Below, piece after piece: positions 27,485 through 37,205 of a stretch of 64,000 bases of DNA (the stretch's first letter is position 1; every line of letters starts with the position of its first letter). The DNA is from Methylosinus trichosporium OB3b (GTDB lineage: Bacteria > Pseudomonadota > Alphaproteobacteria > Rhizobiales > Beijerinckiaceae), in assembly GCF_002752655.1 (NCBI RefSeq), contig NZ_CP023738.1:1-64000 (forward strand). Direction: 5' to 3'. The notes beneath the pieces were generated by a model, which was given only the letters and a program-made list of their open reading frames with translations, had not been told where the DNA came from and searched no databases. Made by a program: the position numbers and the translations under genes.

Positions 27485-30400
27485 ATGCGGGTCGTCGGCG
27501 TCATCGGTATGTCCTGTCGACTGCCCGGCGCGGCTTCCTGCGAAGAATTTTGGGATCTGCTGGCCTCGGAGCGCGATGCGGTCGGCCCCATCGGCGGCGC
27601 GCGCTGGGACGGCGCGAAGCCCGACTTCGGCGGGCTTCTCGATCGCGTCGATCGTTTCGACAACGACTTCTTCGGCATATCGGCGCGCGAGGCGCGGTCG
27701 ATGGATCCGCAGCAGCGGCTGCTGCTCGAGGAGACATGGCGCTGTCTCGAGGACGCCGGCGTCGCCCAGGACGAGCTGAGGTCGCGCGTCACCGCCGTCT
27801 ACGCCAGCGTGATGACGATCGACTATCACCAGAATGTCGCCGCGCCAGGGACGCCGGTCGACAGCTACGCCTGTCTCGGCAATTACGTCGGCATTCTCGC
27901 CAATCGCCTGTCGCATGTGTTCGGCTGGCGCGGCGAGAGCTATGCGCTCGACGCGGCCTGCGCCGGCTCGCTCACGGCGCTGCATCAGGCGCGCCGCGCG
28001 CTGCTCGCCGGCGAGTGCGATTACGCCCTGGTCGCGGGCGTGAGCCTCATCATCAATCCCTGGCATTACCGCTCCTTCGGCAAGTCGCGCATGCTGAGCG
28101 CTAGCGGGCGCTGCCGGACCTTCGATCGCGACGCCGACGGCTATGCGCCGGGCGAAGGCGTGGCGGTGGCGCTGCTGTGCCGGGAGGAGGACGCGACGCG
28201 CAACGGCCTGCGCCTTCATGGGCGCATCCTCGGAACCGCGACCGGCCATGTCGGCTCCTCGCGCAGCATCACCGCGCCTTGCGTCGAGGCGCAGCGGCGC
28301 GTGATCGAGGCCGCCGCGCAGGCGGCCGGGATCGGCCTCGACAGCGTGTCCTATGTCGAGGCCCATGGCACCGGAACGCCGCTCGGCGATCCGGTGGAGA
28401 TCGCCGCGCTCGGCGCCGCCTTCTCCGCCGGACCGCGCTCCGAGCCCTGCCGCGTCGGCTCGGTCAAGACCAATATCGGCCATCTCGAGGCCGCCGCGGG
28501 GCTCGCCGGCCTCGTCAAGACGCTGCTGATGATGCGCCATCGCCGCATCGCGCCGAGCCTGCATCTCGATTCCGTCAATCCGCTCATCGATTTCGAGTCC
28601 GGCCCGCTGCGGCCGGCGACGCGCGCCGAGCCCTGGGAGGCGCCGGTGCTGCGGGCGGGCGTCAGCGCCTTCGGCTTCGGCGGCGCCAACGCCCATGCGA
28701 TCGTCGAGGAGCCGCCGCCGCTCGTCGCGCCAGCCCCGTCCGGCGCGACGCGTCTTCCCTTTCTACTGTCGGCGGCCTCGCTCGCGAGCTTTGGCGCGCT
28801 GTGGGAGTCTTGGCGCGGCTTCGTCGCCTCGGCCGCGTTCGAGCGCGCCGCTCTGGCGGATATTCTCGGCACGCTCGCGTGCGGTCGCGCGCCGCTCGCC
28901 TATCGCTTCGCGGCGGCGGTCGCTGATAAGTTCGAGCTGGCGCATCTGCTGTCCGGGCCGCCGCCCGAGCCTGGCGCATGCGCCGCGCCGCGGGTTTTGG
29001 CGGACATCGGCGGCGATCATAGCCTCGGTCTCGCCCGGCTCGCCTTGTTGCAGGCTCTCGGGCTGCGCTCGCTCATCCTCGCCCATGACGGCGATCTCGC
29101 GGACACGGATTGCGCCCTCTGGCCGCGCTATGATCGGCGCGCGCGCCGGCTGCGCCTTCCCATCGCGCTCGACGCCGCCTATCTCGCGCGCTTGCGCGAG
29201 GGGCTCGTCCTGCCGGAGGCGCCGCTGGCCGCGCGTGTCCTCGGCCGCGCCCGCGACCTTCTCCACAGCAATTTTTCCTTCCGCGCCAATATCGAGGATT
29301 GGGGCAAGCGCGCCTGCGTCGATCTCGTCGGCTGGCTCGACGCGCCGCCGGCTGGCGCGGACGATCGGCGCCTGCTGCTGCTCGCCGTCGCCGTCGCGCA
29401 TCGCCGCATTCTCGCGCGCTGGCGCTTGCCGGAGCCGCGCGAGACCGCCGGCGAGTCCTTCGACGAGGTCGCTGCGCTCGTCGTCGACGGCCTGCTCGAC
29501 GAGAACGAGGCGATCGCGCTTTTGGGACGCGATCCGCTGGAGCGCGTCGCCGAACGGCTCGCCCTGCGCGCGGTCGCCGCAAAAGGCGCGCCGGATCATC
29601 CGATCCTGCGCCGCGAATCCGCGGCGCGCGCCGGCGAGGTCGCGCTCGCTGCGCCGCCCGCCGCCGATCTCATCCTGCGGCTCGACGAGGGAAGCGAGAC
29701 CGAGCTTCTCGCGCGGCTGTGGCGCGCCGGCGCGTCCTTCGACTGGCGGGCGCTCGGCGAGAGCTTCCGCACCGTTTCACTCCCGCTCTATCCTTTCGCG
29801 GGCGAGCGCCATTGGATCGATCTCCCGCCGCCTCCGAGCGCCGAGGATCCGCTCGACGCCTATGTCGCTAATACTTTATTCGTCGCGCTCGATCGCGCCG
29901 GGGCGTTGACGCCGCTCGGCGCGGGTTTTTCGCGCGAGGAGATGGCGCGGCGCGGCGAGGTCGATCGCGCCGATCTCGATCGCGCGCTTCACATTCTGTC
30001 GGCGCATGGCCTCGTCGCGCTCGAGGGCGGGCAGGCGCGCGCGCTGCGCACGCGGCGCGAAGCGGCGAAGGCCGCCGCCGCTCTGCGCGAGCGGCTCGCG
30101 GACGCCTCCGACAATATCGACGCCGGGCTGGAGCGGCTGCTCATGGCGCATTCGGGAACGCAGCGCGCGGCGCCGCCTCTCCCGCGGAGCGGGCTATCGA
30201 ATGCGCCCATCCTCGCCCCCGCGACGTCATGGCCGGGCTTGTCCCGGCCATCCACGCCGACACGCCGTGGCTTCTCGGAAAGTTGGCGTGATGTCGACGT
30301 TCCGGCGAGCTCTACCAGGCCCTGCCCAGACGTCGCCCGACGCGAGCCGAGCGCGTGCCGGGACAAGCCCGGCCATGACTGCGGCGGGGAAGAGCCGGGA

Positions 30401-33400
30401 AGGGGGCTCGAGCAGATGCGCGCGCTCATTCGGCGCATCGTCGCCGAATGCGCCGGACTCGGCGGCGAGGTTGTCGCCGATGACGCGCTCTTCGCCGATC
30501 TCGGGATCGACTCGCTCGCCGCCGGCGATGTCGCCGAGCGGCTCGGCGCCGCGCTCTCGCGCCGCATCCCCGTCCATGTCGTCGACGACTGCCCCACTGT
30601 GGAGCGGCTCGCGCGTCATTTGGCGGCGGGCCATCTGGAGCAAGGCGCTCCACCTTCCCCCTCGAGGGCAGGGTCGGAAAGCGAAGCCGTCCAAGCGGAA
30701 GGCCGAAACGCTCCCTTGGGCAAGGACCGGCTGCGCGAGCTCGTCGCGCGCGTCGCCGCCTGCGATCCGGCGAGCATCGGCGATGATCGCCGCTTCGAGG
30801 AGGTCGGCGTCGATTCTCTCGCTTCCGGCGATCTCGCGCAACTCATCGGCGAGGCGCTCGGCCGGCGCGTCCCGCCCCATGTGGTCGACGATCATCCGAC
30901 CCTCGCGCGTCTTGCCGCTTTTCTCGCCGACACCCCGCAGCTGGATTTCGGCGTCACGACGCAATGGCGCCTCGCCGAGCCCGGCGACCTTTCCTCGCTC
31001 GGCGCCTATGAGATCGCCCGCCGCGCCCTCGCGCCGGATGAGATCGAAGTCGAGGTCGAGGCCGCCGGCCTCAATTTCCGCGATGTGATGGAAGGGCTCG
31101 GGCGGCTCGGCGGCGCGCCACGTCCGCTCGGGCTCGAATTTTCGGGGCGCGTCTGCCGGCGCGGCGCCGGCGTCGCCGATGTCGAGATCGGCGCCGCCGT
31201 CGTCGGCGTCGTCATCGGCGCGCTCGGACGCCATGTCGTCACGCGCCGCTGTCTCGTCGCGCAAAAGCCGGAGGCGCTCTCCTTCGCCGAGGCCGCCGCC
31301 GTTCCGATCGTCTTTCTGACGGCCCTGTGGTGCCTCGAGGAAATCGCGCCGCTGCGCCGCGGCGACAGCGTGCTGATCCATGCCGGAACCGGCGGCGTCG
31401 GCCTCGCGGCCTTAGAAATCGCCGCGGCGGCCGGCGCCACGATCATCGCCACGGCGGGCAGCGAGGAGAAGCGCGCGCATCTCGCCGGGCTCGGCGTCGC
31501 CCATATCGGCGGCTCGCGCAGCGCCTCTTTCGTCGAAACCGCCCGCCGCGCCACCGCCGGCCGCGGCGTCGATGTGCTGCTCAACTGCCTCGCCGGCCCG
31601 CTGATCGACGCCGGCCTCGACCTCGTCGCGCCCGGCGGCGCCTTCATCGAGCTCGGCAAGACCGATATTCGCAGCACGGCGGAGATCGCGCGCCGCCGCC
31701 CCGATATTCGCTACGTCGTCTTCGATCTCCTCGCCGAAATCGACGAACGGCCGCAGGGCGTCGGCGAGCGCCTGCGCGCGGCGATGCAACGCTTTGCCGC
31801 CGGCGGCTTCACGGCGCCGCCGCTCAGCCTCTTCTCCTTCGACGAGGCCCCCGCCGCGCTGCGCCATCTCGCCCGCGCCCGCCATATCGGCAAGGTGGCG
31901 CTGACCGCCGCGCCGGCGCCTGCGCCGCGCCTCGCTCGCGCCGAGCCGGCGACCGACGGGCGCATCGCCATCGTCGCCATGTCGGGCCGCTTCCCCGGCG
32001 CCCCCGATGCAGCGTCCTTTTGGCGCCTGCTGCGCGAGGGGCGCGAGGCGATCGGCGAGGCGCCGGAAGGGCGCTGGCGCGATGAGGAATTCGCGGCGCT
32101 CGGCGCGCAGTCGAGCGAAGAGTCGCGCCTGCGCGCCGGCGGCTTTCTCGAGGAGGCGGAGAGTTTCGACGCCGCCTTCTTCGGCGTTTCGCCGCGCGAG
32201 GCGCTGGCCATGGATCCGCAGCAGCGGCTGCTGCTCGAGGAGGCGTTCGTCGCGCTCGCCGCGGCCGGCGTCGCGCCGCGCGGCGAGGCCGATCCGCGCG
32301 TCGGCGTCTATATCGGCGCCAGCGCCGGCGATTATGATCTCAAGACCGCGCTGCTTCGCCTGCCGCAGGATGGGCCGTCGCTGCTCGGCCAAATGCCGTC
32401 CTCGCTGGCGGCGCGCGTCAGCTACGCCTTCGATTTCGCTGGTCCGGCGTTCACGATCGACACGGGATGCACGTCCTCGATCACGGCGCTGAAGCTCGCC
32501 GCCGAGGCGCTGGAGCGCGGAGAGATCGACATGGCGCTGGTCGGCGCGGTCGCCGCGCAATCCACGCCGCAGCTCGCCGTCCAGGCGGCGCGCGCCGAAA
32601 TTCTCGCCGCCGACGGCCGCTGCCGCTCCTTCAGCGGGGATGGCGAGGGCCTCGGCCTGTCGGAGGGCGTCGGCGTCGTGGTGCTGAAGCGCCTCGCCGA
32701 CGCGCTCGCGGCGCCCGATCGGCCGCTCGCGGCTCTGCGCGCCGTCGGCGTGCGCCAGAACGGCGCGACGCGGGGCTTCAGCGCGCCTTCGGTCGCCGCG
32801 CAGACGGCGCTCGCCCGCGAGATTTTGGCGCGCGCGGGGGTGGAGCCGGCCGAGGTCGGCTACGTCGAGGCGCATGGCGTCGGCACCAAGACCGGCGACA
32901 GGGCCGAGGCCAGCGCGCTCGCCGCGGTGTTCGGGCGCGGCGCGCCGCTGCCTATCGGCTCGGTGAAGAGCAATATCGGCCATGCGCTGGCGACGGCCGG
33001 CATGGCCGGCCTGTTCAAAGCAGTGCTGCAGCTGCGCCACGCCCAGCTCGCGCCCTCTCTCCATGCGCGCGAGGAGCCGCCCGAATTCACCGGCTCGCGC
33101 CTCGTCCTCAATCGGCGCCTCGCGCCCTGGGCCGCGCCGTCCGGCAAGCCGCGTCTCGCCGTGGTCAACGCCTTCGGCGTCAATGGCGGCAATGGCTGTC
33201 TCCTCGTCGAGGAGGCGCCGGCCCTCGCGGAGCCGGCGCGCGCCGCGCCGGCGGAGGGGCTGCTCGTCATGACCGCGGCCGCCTCGCAGGCGAGCCTGCG
33301 CGCGCGGCTCGAATCGCTGGCGGCGTGGGTCGCCGAGGAGCGGGCGCAGCTCGCCGACATCGCCTGCACGCTGCATGCGGAGCTCGCCGCTCTGCCCGCT

Positions 33401-36400
33401 TGCGCGCGAAAATTCCGCGCCGCCTTCGTCGCCTGCTCCAGCGAGGAGCTGCGGGCGCAGATCGGCGCGGCGCTGGCGAAAGATCGCCTGCGCGAGGCGC
33501 GCCGGCACGATCCGGAGATGCAGCGCATCTTCGCCGGCGCGGCCGAGCAATTCTGCCGCGAGGCCGCCGTCGAGGGACGGAGCAAGCTCGAAGCCGCGGC
33601 CATGATGTTCATGGACGGCGTCGATTTTCGCCCGCCCGCGCCGCATCCGGGCGCGCGGCGCCTCGCCTTCCTGCCCGGCTATCGTTTCGAGCGGCAGAAA
33701 TTCTGGCCCGGCGCCGAGCCCTCTCTCGCGACCGAGAGACCGCGCGCGGCGCAATCGCCGAACGAGGATCGCCGGTTGACGCAGCTGCGCTCCGCCGCCG
33801 CGGAGGTTCTGGCGCTGCCGTTCGCAAAGCTCGACGCAGGCGCCTCGCTCCCGAGCCTCGGTCTCGACTCCCTGCTGGCGCTCGACCTGCGGCGGCGCCT
33901 CCTGCGCGCCCTCGGCGCCGCGCCCGATGTGCCGGCGCTGCTGAGCCGGACGCCGCTCGCAGCGCTCGCGGCGGGACTGCCGCAGGACGCGGCGAGCGCC
34001 GCGCCGGCGACGATCGCCGTCGATCCCGCCGCGCGCTTCGAGCCCTTTCCGCTCACCGATATTCAGATGGCCTATTGGCTCGGCCGCGGCGGCGGCTATG
34101 CGCTCGGCGGCGCCTGCCAGGTCTATTGGGAGTTCGTCGGCGCCCCGGATCGCGATCCCGCGCGGCTCGAGGCGGCGTTCAACCGCCTCGTGGCGCTGCA
34201 CGATATGCTGCGCGCCGTGGTCGCGCCGGACGCGACCCAGCGCGTGCTCCCCAGCGTCCCGCATTACGCCATCGAGCGGCACGATTTTCACGACCATGGG
34301 GAAGGGCTCGCGGCGCTGCGCGCGGCGATGTCGCGGGAACAGTTCGATCCCGAGCGCTGGCCGCTGTTTCATGTCGCCTTCAGCCGCGACGGCGCGGTGT
34401 CGCGCCTGCATCTTAGCGTCGATCTGCTCATCATCGACGTGCCGAGCCTCGCGCTGCTGATCGGCCAATGGGCGCGGCTCGAGCGCGAGCCCGAGGCGCC
34501 GCTCGCGCCGCCGGCGATCGCCTTCCGCGATTATGTGCTGCATCGCCGTCGCGCGGAGGCGGACGCGGCCTTCGAGGACGCGCGCGCCTATTGGGCGAAG
34601 GAGGGCGCGTCCCTGCCGCCGGCGCCGCGGCTCAGAGGCATGAAGCCGCTCGACGCCGCGCCCGCGCCGCAATGGCGCCGGCTGCACGGCCGTCTCGACC
34701 CCGCGCCGCGCCGCGCGCTCGAGGCCGGCGCCGCGGCACAGGGCGTCACTCTGGTCGCCGTGCTGGTCACGACGCTCGCCGAGGTTCTGGCGCATTGGGC
34801 GGAGGAGCGGCGCTTCACGCTCAATCTCACCGTCAACGACCGCGACGCGCCGCATCCGGACATTGCGCGCGTCATCGGCGATTTCACCTCGACCCTGCTG
34901 CTCGACCTCGATCTCGAGACCGAGGCGCCCTTCGCTGCACGTCTCGAGACGGCGGCCGCGCGCCTCGCGGCTCATCTCGCCCATGCCCGCTTCTCGGGCG
35001 TGAAGGTCGCGCAGCAGCGCGGATTGCGGGGCGAGGAAGCGCTGATGCCGGTGGTCTTCACCAGCATGCTCGGCTATGGCCCGCTCTCGGGACCGCTCGG
35101 CCGGCTCGATTTCGGCGCCACCCGCACGCCGCAAGTCTGGCTCGACGTTCAGGCGATGGACGACGAGGGCGCGCTCGTCCTCAGCTTCGACGCGGTCGAA
35201 GCGCTGTTCCCGAGCGGCTTGCTGGACGCGATCTTCGCGACTTGGCGCGAGGCTCTGGCGGCGCTGGCCGGCGACGCGAGCCTCTGGCGCCGCCCGCTCG
35301 GCGACTGGATCGGCGCGCGCGAGCGCAAATGGCGAGACATGCGCAACGCCACCGCGCATCCCCTGCCGGAAGGCCTGCTGCACGAGCCCTTTCTCGCCCG
35401 AGCGCTGGCGCATCCGGAGCGAATCGCTGTCATCGCCGCCGGGCAGGAGGTCAGCTATGGCCGTCTGCTGGCGCAAGCGACCGCGGTAGCCGAGGCGCTC
35501 GGCCCATGCGCGCCCAACCGGCTCGTCGCCATCGGCATGAGCAAGGGCTGGCGGCAGATCGCCGCCGCCATCGGCGTGCTGATGTCCGGCGGCGCCTATC
35601 TGCCCGTCGATCCCGCTTTGCCCGAGGACCGCCGCCGCCGGCTGCTCGCCGCCGGGGAGGTCGACACGATTCTGACGACCGCCGCGCTCGCCGCGCGCTG
35701 GCCGCGGGACATCCGCGCCATTGCGGTCGACGGACTCGCGCCGGCGCCGCGCCCCGGCTCGATCGTGGGACGAGCGCGGCCGGATCATCTCGCTTATGTG
35801 ATCTTCACCTCCGGCTCCACCGGCGAGCCCAAGGGCGTGATGATCGAGCATCGCGCCGCGCTGAACACGATCTGCGACGTCAATGAGCGCTTCGGCGTCG
35901 GGCCGCATGACCGCATGCTCGCCCTCTCCGAGCTCGGCTTCGATCTCTCGGTCTATGATATTTTCGGCGTGCTCGGCGCCGGCGGCGCGCTGGTGCTGCC
36001 GGAGGGCCGCTCGGCGCGGGACCCGGACCATCTCGCCCGGCTCGTCCTCGATCATGGCGTGACCCTTTGGAACGCCGTGCCCTCCTTCATGCAGCTCTTC
36101 GTCGCGAGCGCCGAGGCGCAGGCGGCGCTGCGGCGCCTGCGCCTCGTGCTGATGAGCGGCGATTGGATCCCGCTCGATCTGCCGCCGCGCCTCGTCGCCG
36201 CCAACCCCGGCCTCGAGGTCGTGAGCCTCGGCGGCGCGACCGAGGCCTCGATCTGGTCGATCCTCCATCCCATCGGCCCGCTCGATCCGTCCTGGAGCAG
36301 CGTTCCTTACGGCTCGCCGATGCGCAATCAGCGGTTCCATGTGCTCGGCGTCGATCTCGAGGATTGCCCGGACCATGTCGCCGGCGAGCTCTACATCGCC

Positions 36401-37195
36401 GGGGAGGGGCTGGCGCGCGGCTATTGGCGCGACGACGCGCGGACGGCGGAGCGCTTCCTGCTCCATCCGCGCAGCGGCGAGCGGCTCTATCGCACCGGCG
36501 ATCTCGGCCGCTATCGCGACGAGGGCCTCATCGAATTCCTGGGCCGCGCCGACGGACAGGTGAAGATCGGCGGCTATCGCGTCGAGCTCGGCGAGATCGA
36601 GGCGGCGCTGTCGCGCCATGCGGCGATCGAGCAGGCGGTCGTGGTCGCGCGCGCCGACTCCACCGGCCGCAAGAGCCTCGTCGCCATCTATGCGACACGG
36701 CGCGGCGAGGTGGTCGAAGGCGAGACGCTGCGCGCCTTCCTGTCGCAATCCCTGCCGGCCTATATGGTCCCCGCCGTCTATGAGCGGCGCGACGCGCTGC
36801 CGCGCAATGGCAATGACAAGATCGACCGCAAGGCGCTGGCGAGCCCGGAGGCCGAGCCGGCGCGCGCCGCCGCGGCCCCGGGAGTGGCCGAACGCATGCT
36901 CGCCGTCTGGCGCGAGGTCCTGGGCAATCCGCGCCTCGCCGAGGACGACAAGCTCTTCGAGCACGGCGCGCATTCCTTCCACGCGGTCGACGCCAATCTG
37001 CGCATCAATCGCGAGCTCGGCCTTCCCTGCACGGTGACCGATATTTTCGAGTTCCCGACCGCCCGCTCGCTCACGGCCGCTCTGCTCGCGCGCAGCGGCG
37101 CGCCGGCGCCCGAGCCCATGGCCGCGCTCGCAAGCCGCCCCGCCGATTCGCGCGGCGACCGCCGCCGGCGCTTCCGCGCCATGGCCGCGCAGTGA
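27485..37195 (+). CDS. Trans-AT PKS/NRPS hybrid synthase (PKS-A): KS-ACP-ACP-ER-KS-ACP-Cy-A(Cys)-PCP
   Basis: This 3236-residue megasynthase begins directly with KS1 (1-410; Cys159, His294, His333). Then come a post-KS region with no AT motif (410-790, partly unassigned), a winged-helix segment like those before PKS methyltransferases but with no methyltransferase (790-880), and a repeat-derived linker (about 895-965). ACP1 (Ser1010), ACP2 (Ser1111), an ER (1154-1474, HAGTGGVGLAALEIA), KS2 (1492-1918; Cys1662, His1797, His1833) and ACP3 (Ser2129) follow. A heterocyclisation-type condensation domain (2181-2622, Asp2313-x4-Asp2318-x2-Ser2321), an adenylation domain and a PCP (Ser3164) finish the protein. 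The adenylation pocket reads D-L-Y-N-L-S-L-I-W from Asp2820 on, the cysteine code, so a thiazoline is predicted. There is no AT and no loading module. It is the first PKS gene here; its end is 10 bp before PKS-B. Confidence 0.93.
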   Translation: MRVVGVIGMSCRLPGAASCEEFWDLLASERDAVGPIGGARWDGAKPDFGGLLDRVDRFDNDFFGISAREARSMDPQQRLLLEETWRCLEDAGVAQDELRSRVTAVYASVMTIDYHQNVAAPGTPVDSYACLGNYVGILANRLSHVFGWRGESYALDAACAGSLTALHQARRALLAGECDYALVAGVSLIINPWHYRSFGKSRMLSASGRCRTFDRDADGYAPGEGVAVALLCREEDATRNGLRLHGRILGTATGHVGSSRSITAPCVEAQRRVIEAAAQAAGIGLDSVSYVEAHGTGTPLGDPVEIAALGAAFSAGPRSEPCRVGSVKTNIGHLEAAAGLAGLVKTLLMMRHRRIAPSLHLDSVNPLIDFESGPLRPATRAEPWEAPVLRAGVSAFGFGGANAHAIVEEPPPLVAPAPSGATRLPFLLSAASLASFGALWESWRGFVASAAFERAALADILGTLACGRAPLAYRFAAAVADKFELAHLLSGPPPEPGACAAPRVLADIGGDHSLGLARLALLQALGLRSLILAHDGDLADTDCALWPRYDRRARRLRLPIALDAAYLARLREGLVLPEAPLAARVLGRARDLLHSNFSFRANIEDWGKRACVDLVGWLDAPPAGADDRRLLLLAVAVAHRRILARWRLPEPRETAGESFDEVAALVVDGLLDENEAIALLGRDPLERVAERLALRAVAAKGAPDHPILRRESAARAGEVALAAPPAADLILRLDEGSETELLARLWRAGASFDWRALGESFRTVSLPLYPFAGERHWIDLPPPPSAEDPLDAYVANTLFVALDRAGALTPLGAGFSREEMARRGEVDRADLDRALHILSAHGLVALEGGQARALRTRREAAKAAAALRERLADASDNIDAGLERLLMAHSGTQRAAPPLPRSGLSNAPILAPATSWPGLSRPSTPTRRGFSESWRDVDVPASSTRPCPDVARREPSACRDKPGHDCGGEEPGRGLEQMRALIRRIVAECAGLGGEVVADDALFADLGIDSLAAGDVAERLGAALSRRIPVHVVDDCPTVERLARHLAAGHLEQGAPPSPSRAGSESEAVQAEGRNAPLGKDRLRELVARVAACDPASIGDDRRFEEVGVDSLASGDLAQLIGEALGRRVPPHVVDDHPTLARLAAFLADTPQLDFGVTTQWRLAEPGDLSSLGAYEIARRALAPDEIEVEVEAAGLNFRDVMEGLGRLGGAPRPLGLEFSGRVCRRGAGVADVEIGAAVVGVVIGALGRHVVTRRCLVAQKPEALSFAEAAAVPIVFLTALWCLEEIAPLRRGDSVLIHAGTGGVGLAALEIAAAAGATIIATAGSEEKRAHLAGLGVAHIGGSRSASFVETARRATAGRGVDVLLNCLAGPLIDAGLDLVAPGGAFIELGKTDIRSTAEIARRRPDIRYVVFDLLAEIDERPQGVGERLRAAMQRFAAGGFTAPPLSLFSFDEAPAALRHLARARHIGKVALTAAPAPAPRLARAEPATDGRIAIVAMSGRFPGAPDAASFWRLLREGREAIGEAPEGRWRDEEFAALGAQSSEESRLRAGGFLEEAESFDAAFFGVSPREALAMDPQQRLLLEEAFVALAAAGVAPRGEADPRVGVYIGASAGDYDLKTALLRLPQDGPSLLGQMPSSLAARVSYAFDFAGPAFTIDTGCTSSITALKLAAEALERGEIDMALVGAVAAQSTPQLAVQAARAEILAADGRCRSFSGDGEGLGLSEGVGVVVLKRLADALAAPDRPLAALRAVGVRQNGATRGFSAPSVAAQTALAREILARAGVEPAEVGYVEAHGVGTKTGDRAEASALAAVFGRGAPLPIGSVKSNIGHALATAGMAGLFKAVLQLRHAQLAPSLHAREEPPEFTGSRLVLNRRLAPWAAPSGKPRLAVVNAFGVNGGNGCLLVEEAPALAEPARAAPAEGLLVMTAAASQASLRARLESLAAWVAEERAQLADIACTLHAELAALPACARKFRAAFVACSSEELRAQIGAALAKDRLREARRHDPEMQRIFAGAAEQFCREAAVEGRSKLEAAAMMFMDGVDFRPPAPHPGARRLAFLPGYRFERQKFWPGAEPSLATERPRAAQSPNEDRRLTQLRSAAAEVLALPFAKLDAGASLPSLGLDSLLALDLRRRLLRALGAAPDVPALLSRTPLAALAAGLPQDAASAAPATIAVDPAARFEPFPLTDIQMAYWLGRGGGYALGGACQVYWEFVGAPDRDPARLEAAFNRLVALHDMLRAVVAPDATQRVLPSVPHYAIERHDFHDHGEGLAALRAAMSREQFDPERWPLFHVAFSRDGAVSRLHLSVDLLIIDVPSLALLIGQWARLEREPEAPLAPPAIAFRDYVLHRRRAEADAAFEDARAYWAKEGASLPPAPRLRGMKPLDAAPAPQWRRLHGRLDPAPRRALEAGAAAQGVTLVAVLVTTLAEVLAHWAEERRFTLNLTVNDRDAPHPDIARVIGDFTSTLLLDLDLETEAPFAARLETAAARLAAHLAHARFSGVKVAQQRGLRGEEALMPVVFTSMLGYGPLSGPLGRLDFGATRTPQVWLDVQAMDDEGALVLSFDAVEALFPSGLLDAIFATWREALAALAGDASLWRRPLGDWIGARERKWRDMRNATAHPLPEGLLHEPFLARALAHPERIAVIAAGQEVSYGRLLAQATAVAEALGPCAPNRLVAIGMSKGWRQIAAAIGVLMSGGAYLPVDPALPEDRRRRLLAAGEVDTILTTAALAARWPRDIRAIAVDGLAPAPRPGSIVGRARPDHLAYVIFTSGSTGEPKGVMIEHRAALNTICDVNERFGVGPHDRMLALSELGFDLSVYDIFGVLGAGGALVLPEGRSARDPDHLARLVLDHGVTLWNAVPSFMQLFVASAEAQAALRRLRLVLMSGDWIPLDLPPRLVAANPGLEVVSLGGATEASIWSILHPIGPLDPSWSSVPYGSPMRNQRFHVLGVDLEDCPDHVAGELYIAGEGLARGYWRDDARTAERFLLHPRSGERLYRTGDLGRYRDEGLIEFLGRADGQVKIGGYRVELGEIEAALSRHAAIEQAVVVARADSTGRKSLVAIYATRRGEVVEGETLRAFLSQSLPAYMVPAVYERRDALPRNGNDKIDRKALASPEAEPARAAAAPGVAERMLAVWREVLGNPRLAEDDKLFEHGAHSFHAVDANLRINRELGLPCTVTDIFEFPTARSLTAALLARSGAPAPEPMAALASRPADSRGDRRRRFRAMAAQ
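30198..30385. repeat. Long inverted-repeat element 1, translated inside PKS-A
   Basis: Perfect 23-bp terminal inverted repeats lie at 30226-30248 and 30357-30379, and each contains its own hairpin GGCCGGGCTTGTCCCGGCC. A left flank beginning near 30198 is shared with two more copies at about 39150 and 44570. The element is read in frame (SWPGLSRPSTP ... RDKPGHD) between the winged-helix relic and ACP1. No transposase is associated. Confidence 0.85.
30640..30715. repeat. Partial GC-rich palindromic element between the tandem ACPs of PKS-A
   Basis: GGCGCTCCACCTTCCCCCTC and the bases that follow resemble the start of the element at 47836. It encodes the linker PPSPSRAGSESEAVQAEGR between ACP1 and ACP2. 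The similarity is partial, so this is a decayed or truncated copy. Confidence 0.5.
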
Positions 37196-37205
37196 GGGAG
37201 CGCCG

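Noticed and set aside
28710..29830. A possible AT domain after KS1
   Set aside because: No GHSxG active-site motif or other AT motif is present; the end of the region (VSLPLYPFAGERHWI) is the normal post-KS linker of AT-less modules.
31412..36982. An 1856-codon open frame on the minus strand across PKS-A
   Set aside because: It is the antisense shadow of the PKS coding frame in GC-rich DNA: composition is Arg/Ala/Glu-rich, no domain is recognisable, and the plus strand encodes clear ER, KS, Cy and A domains.
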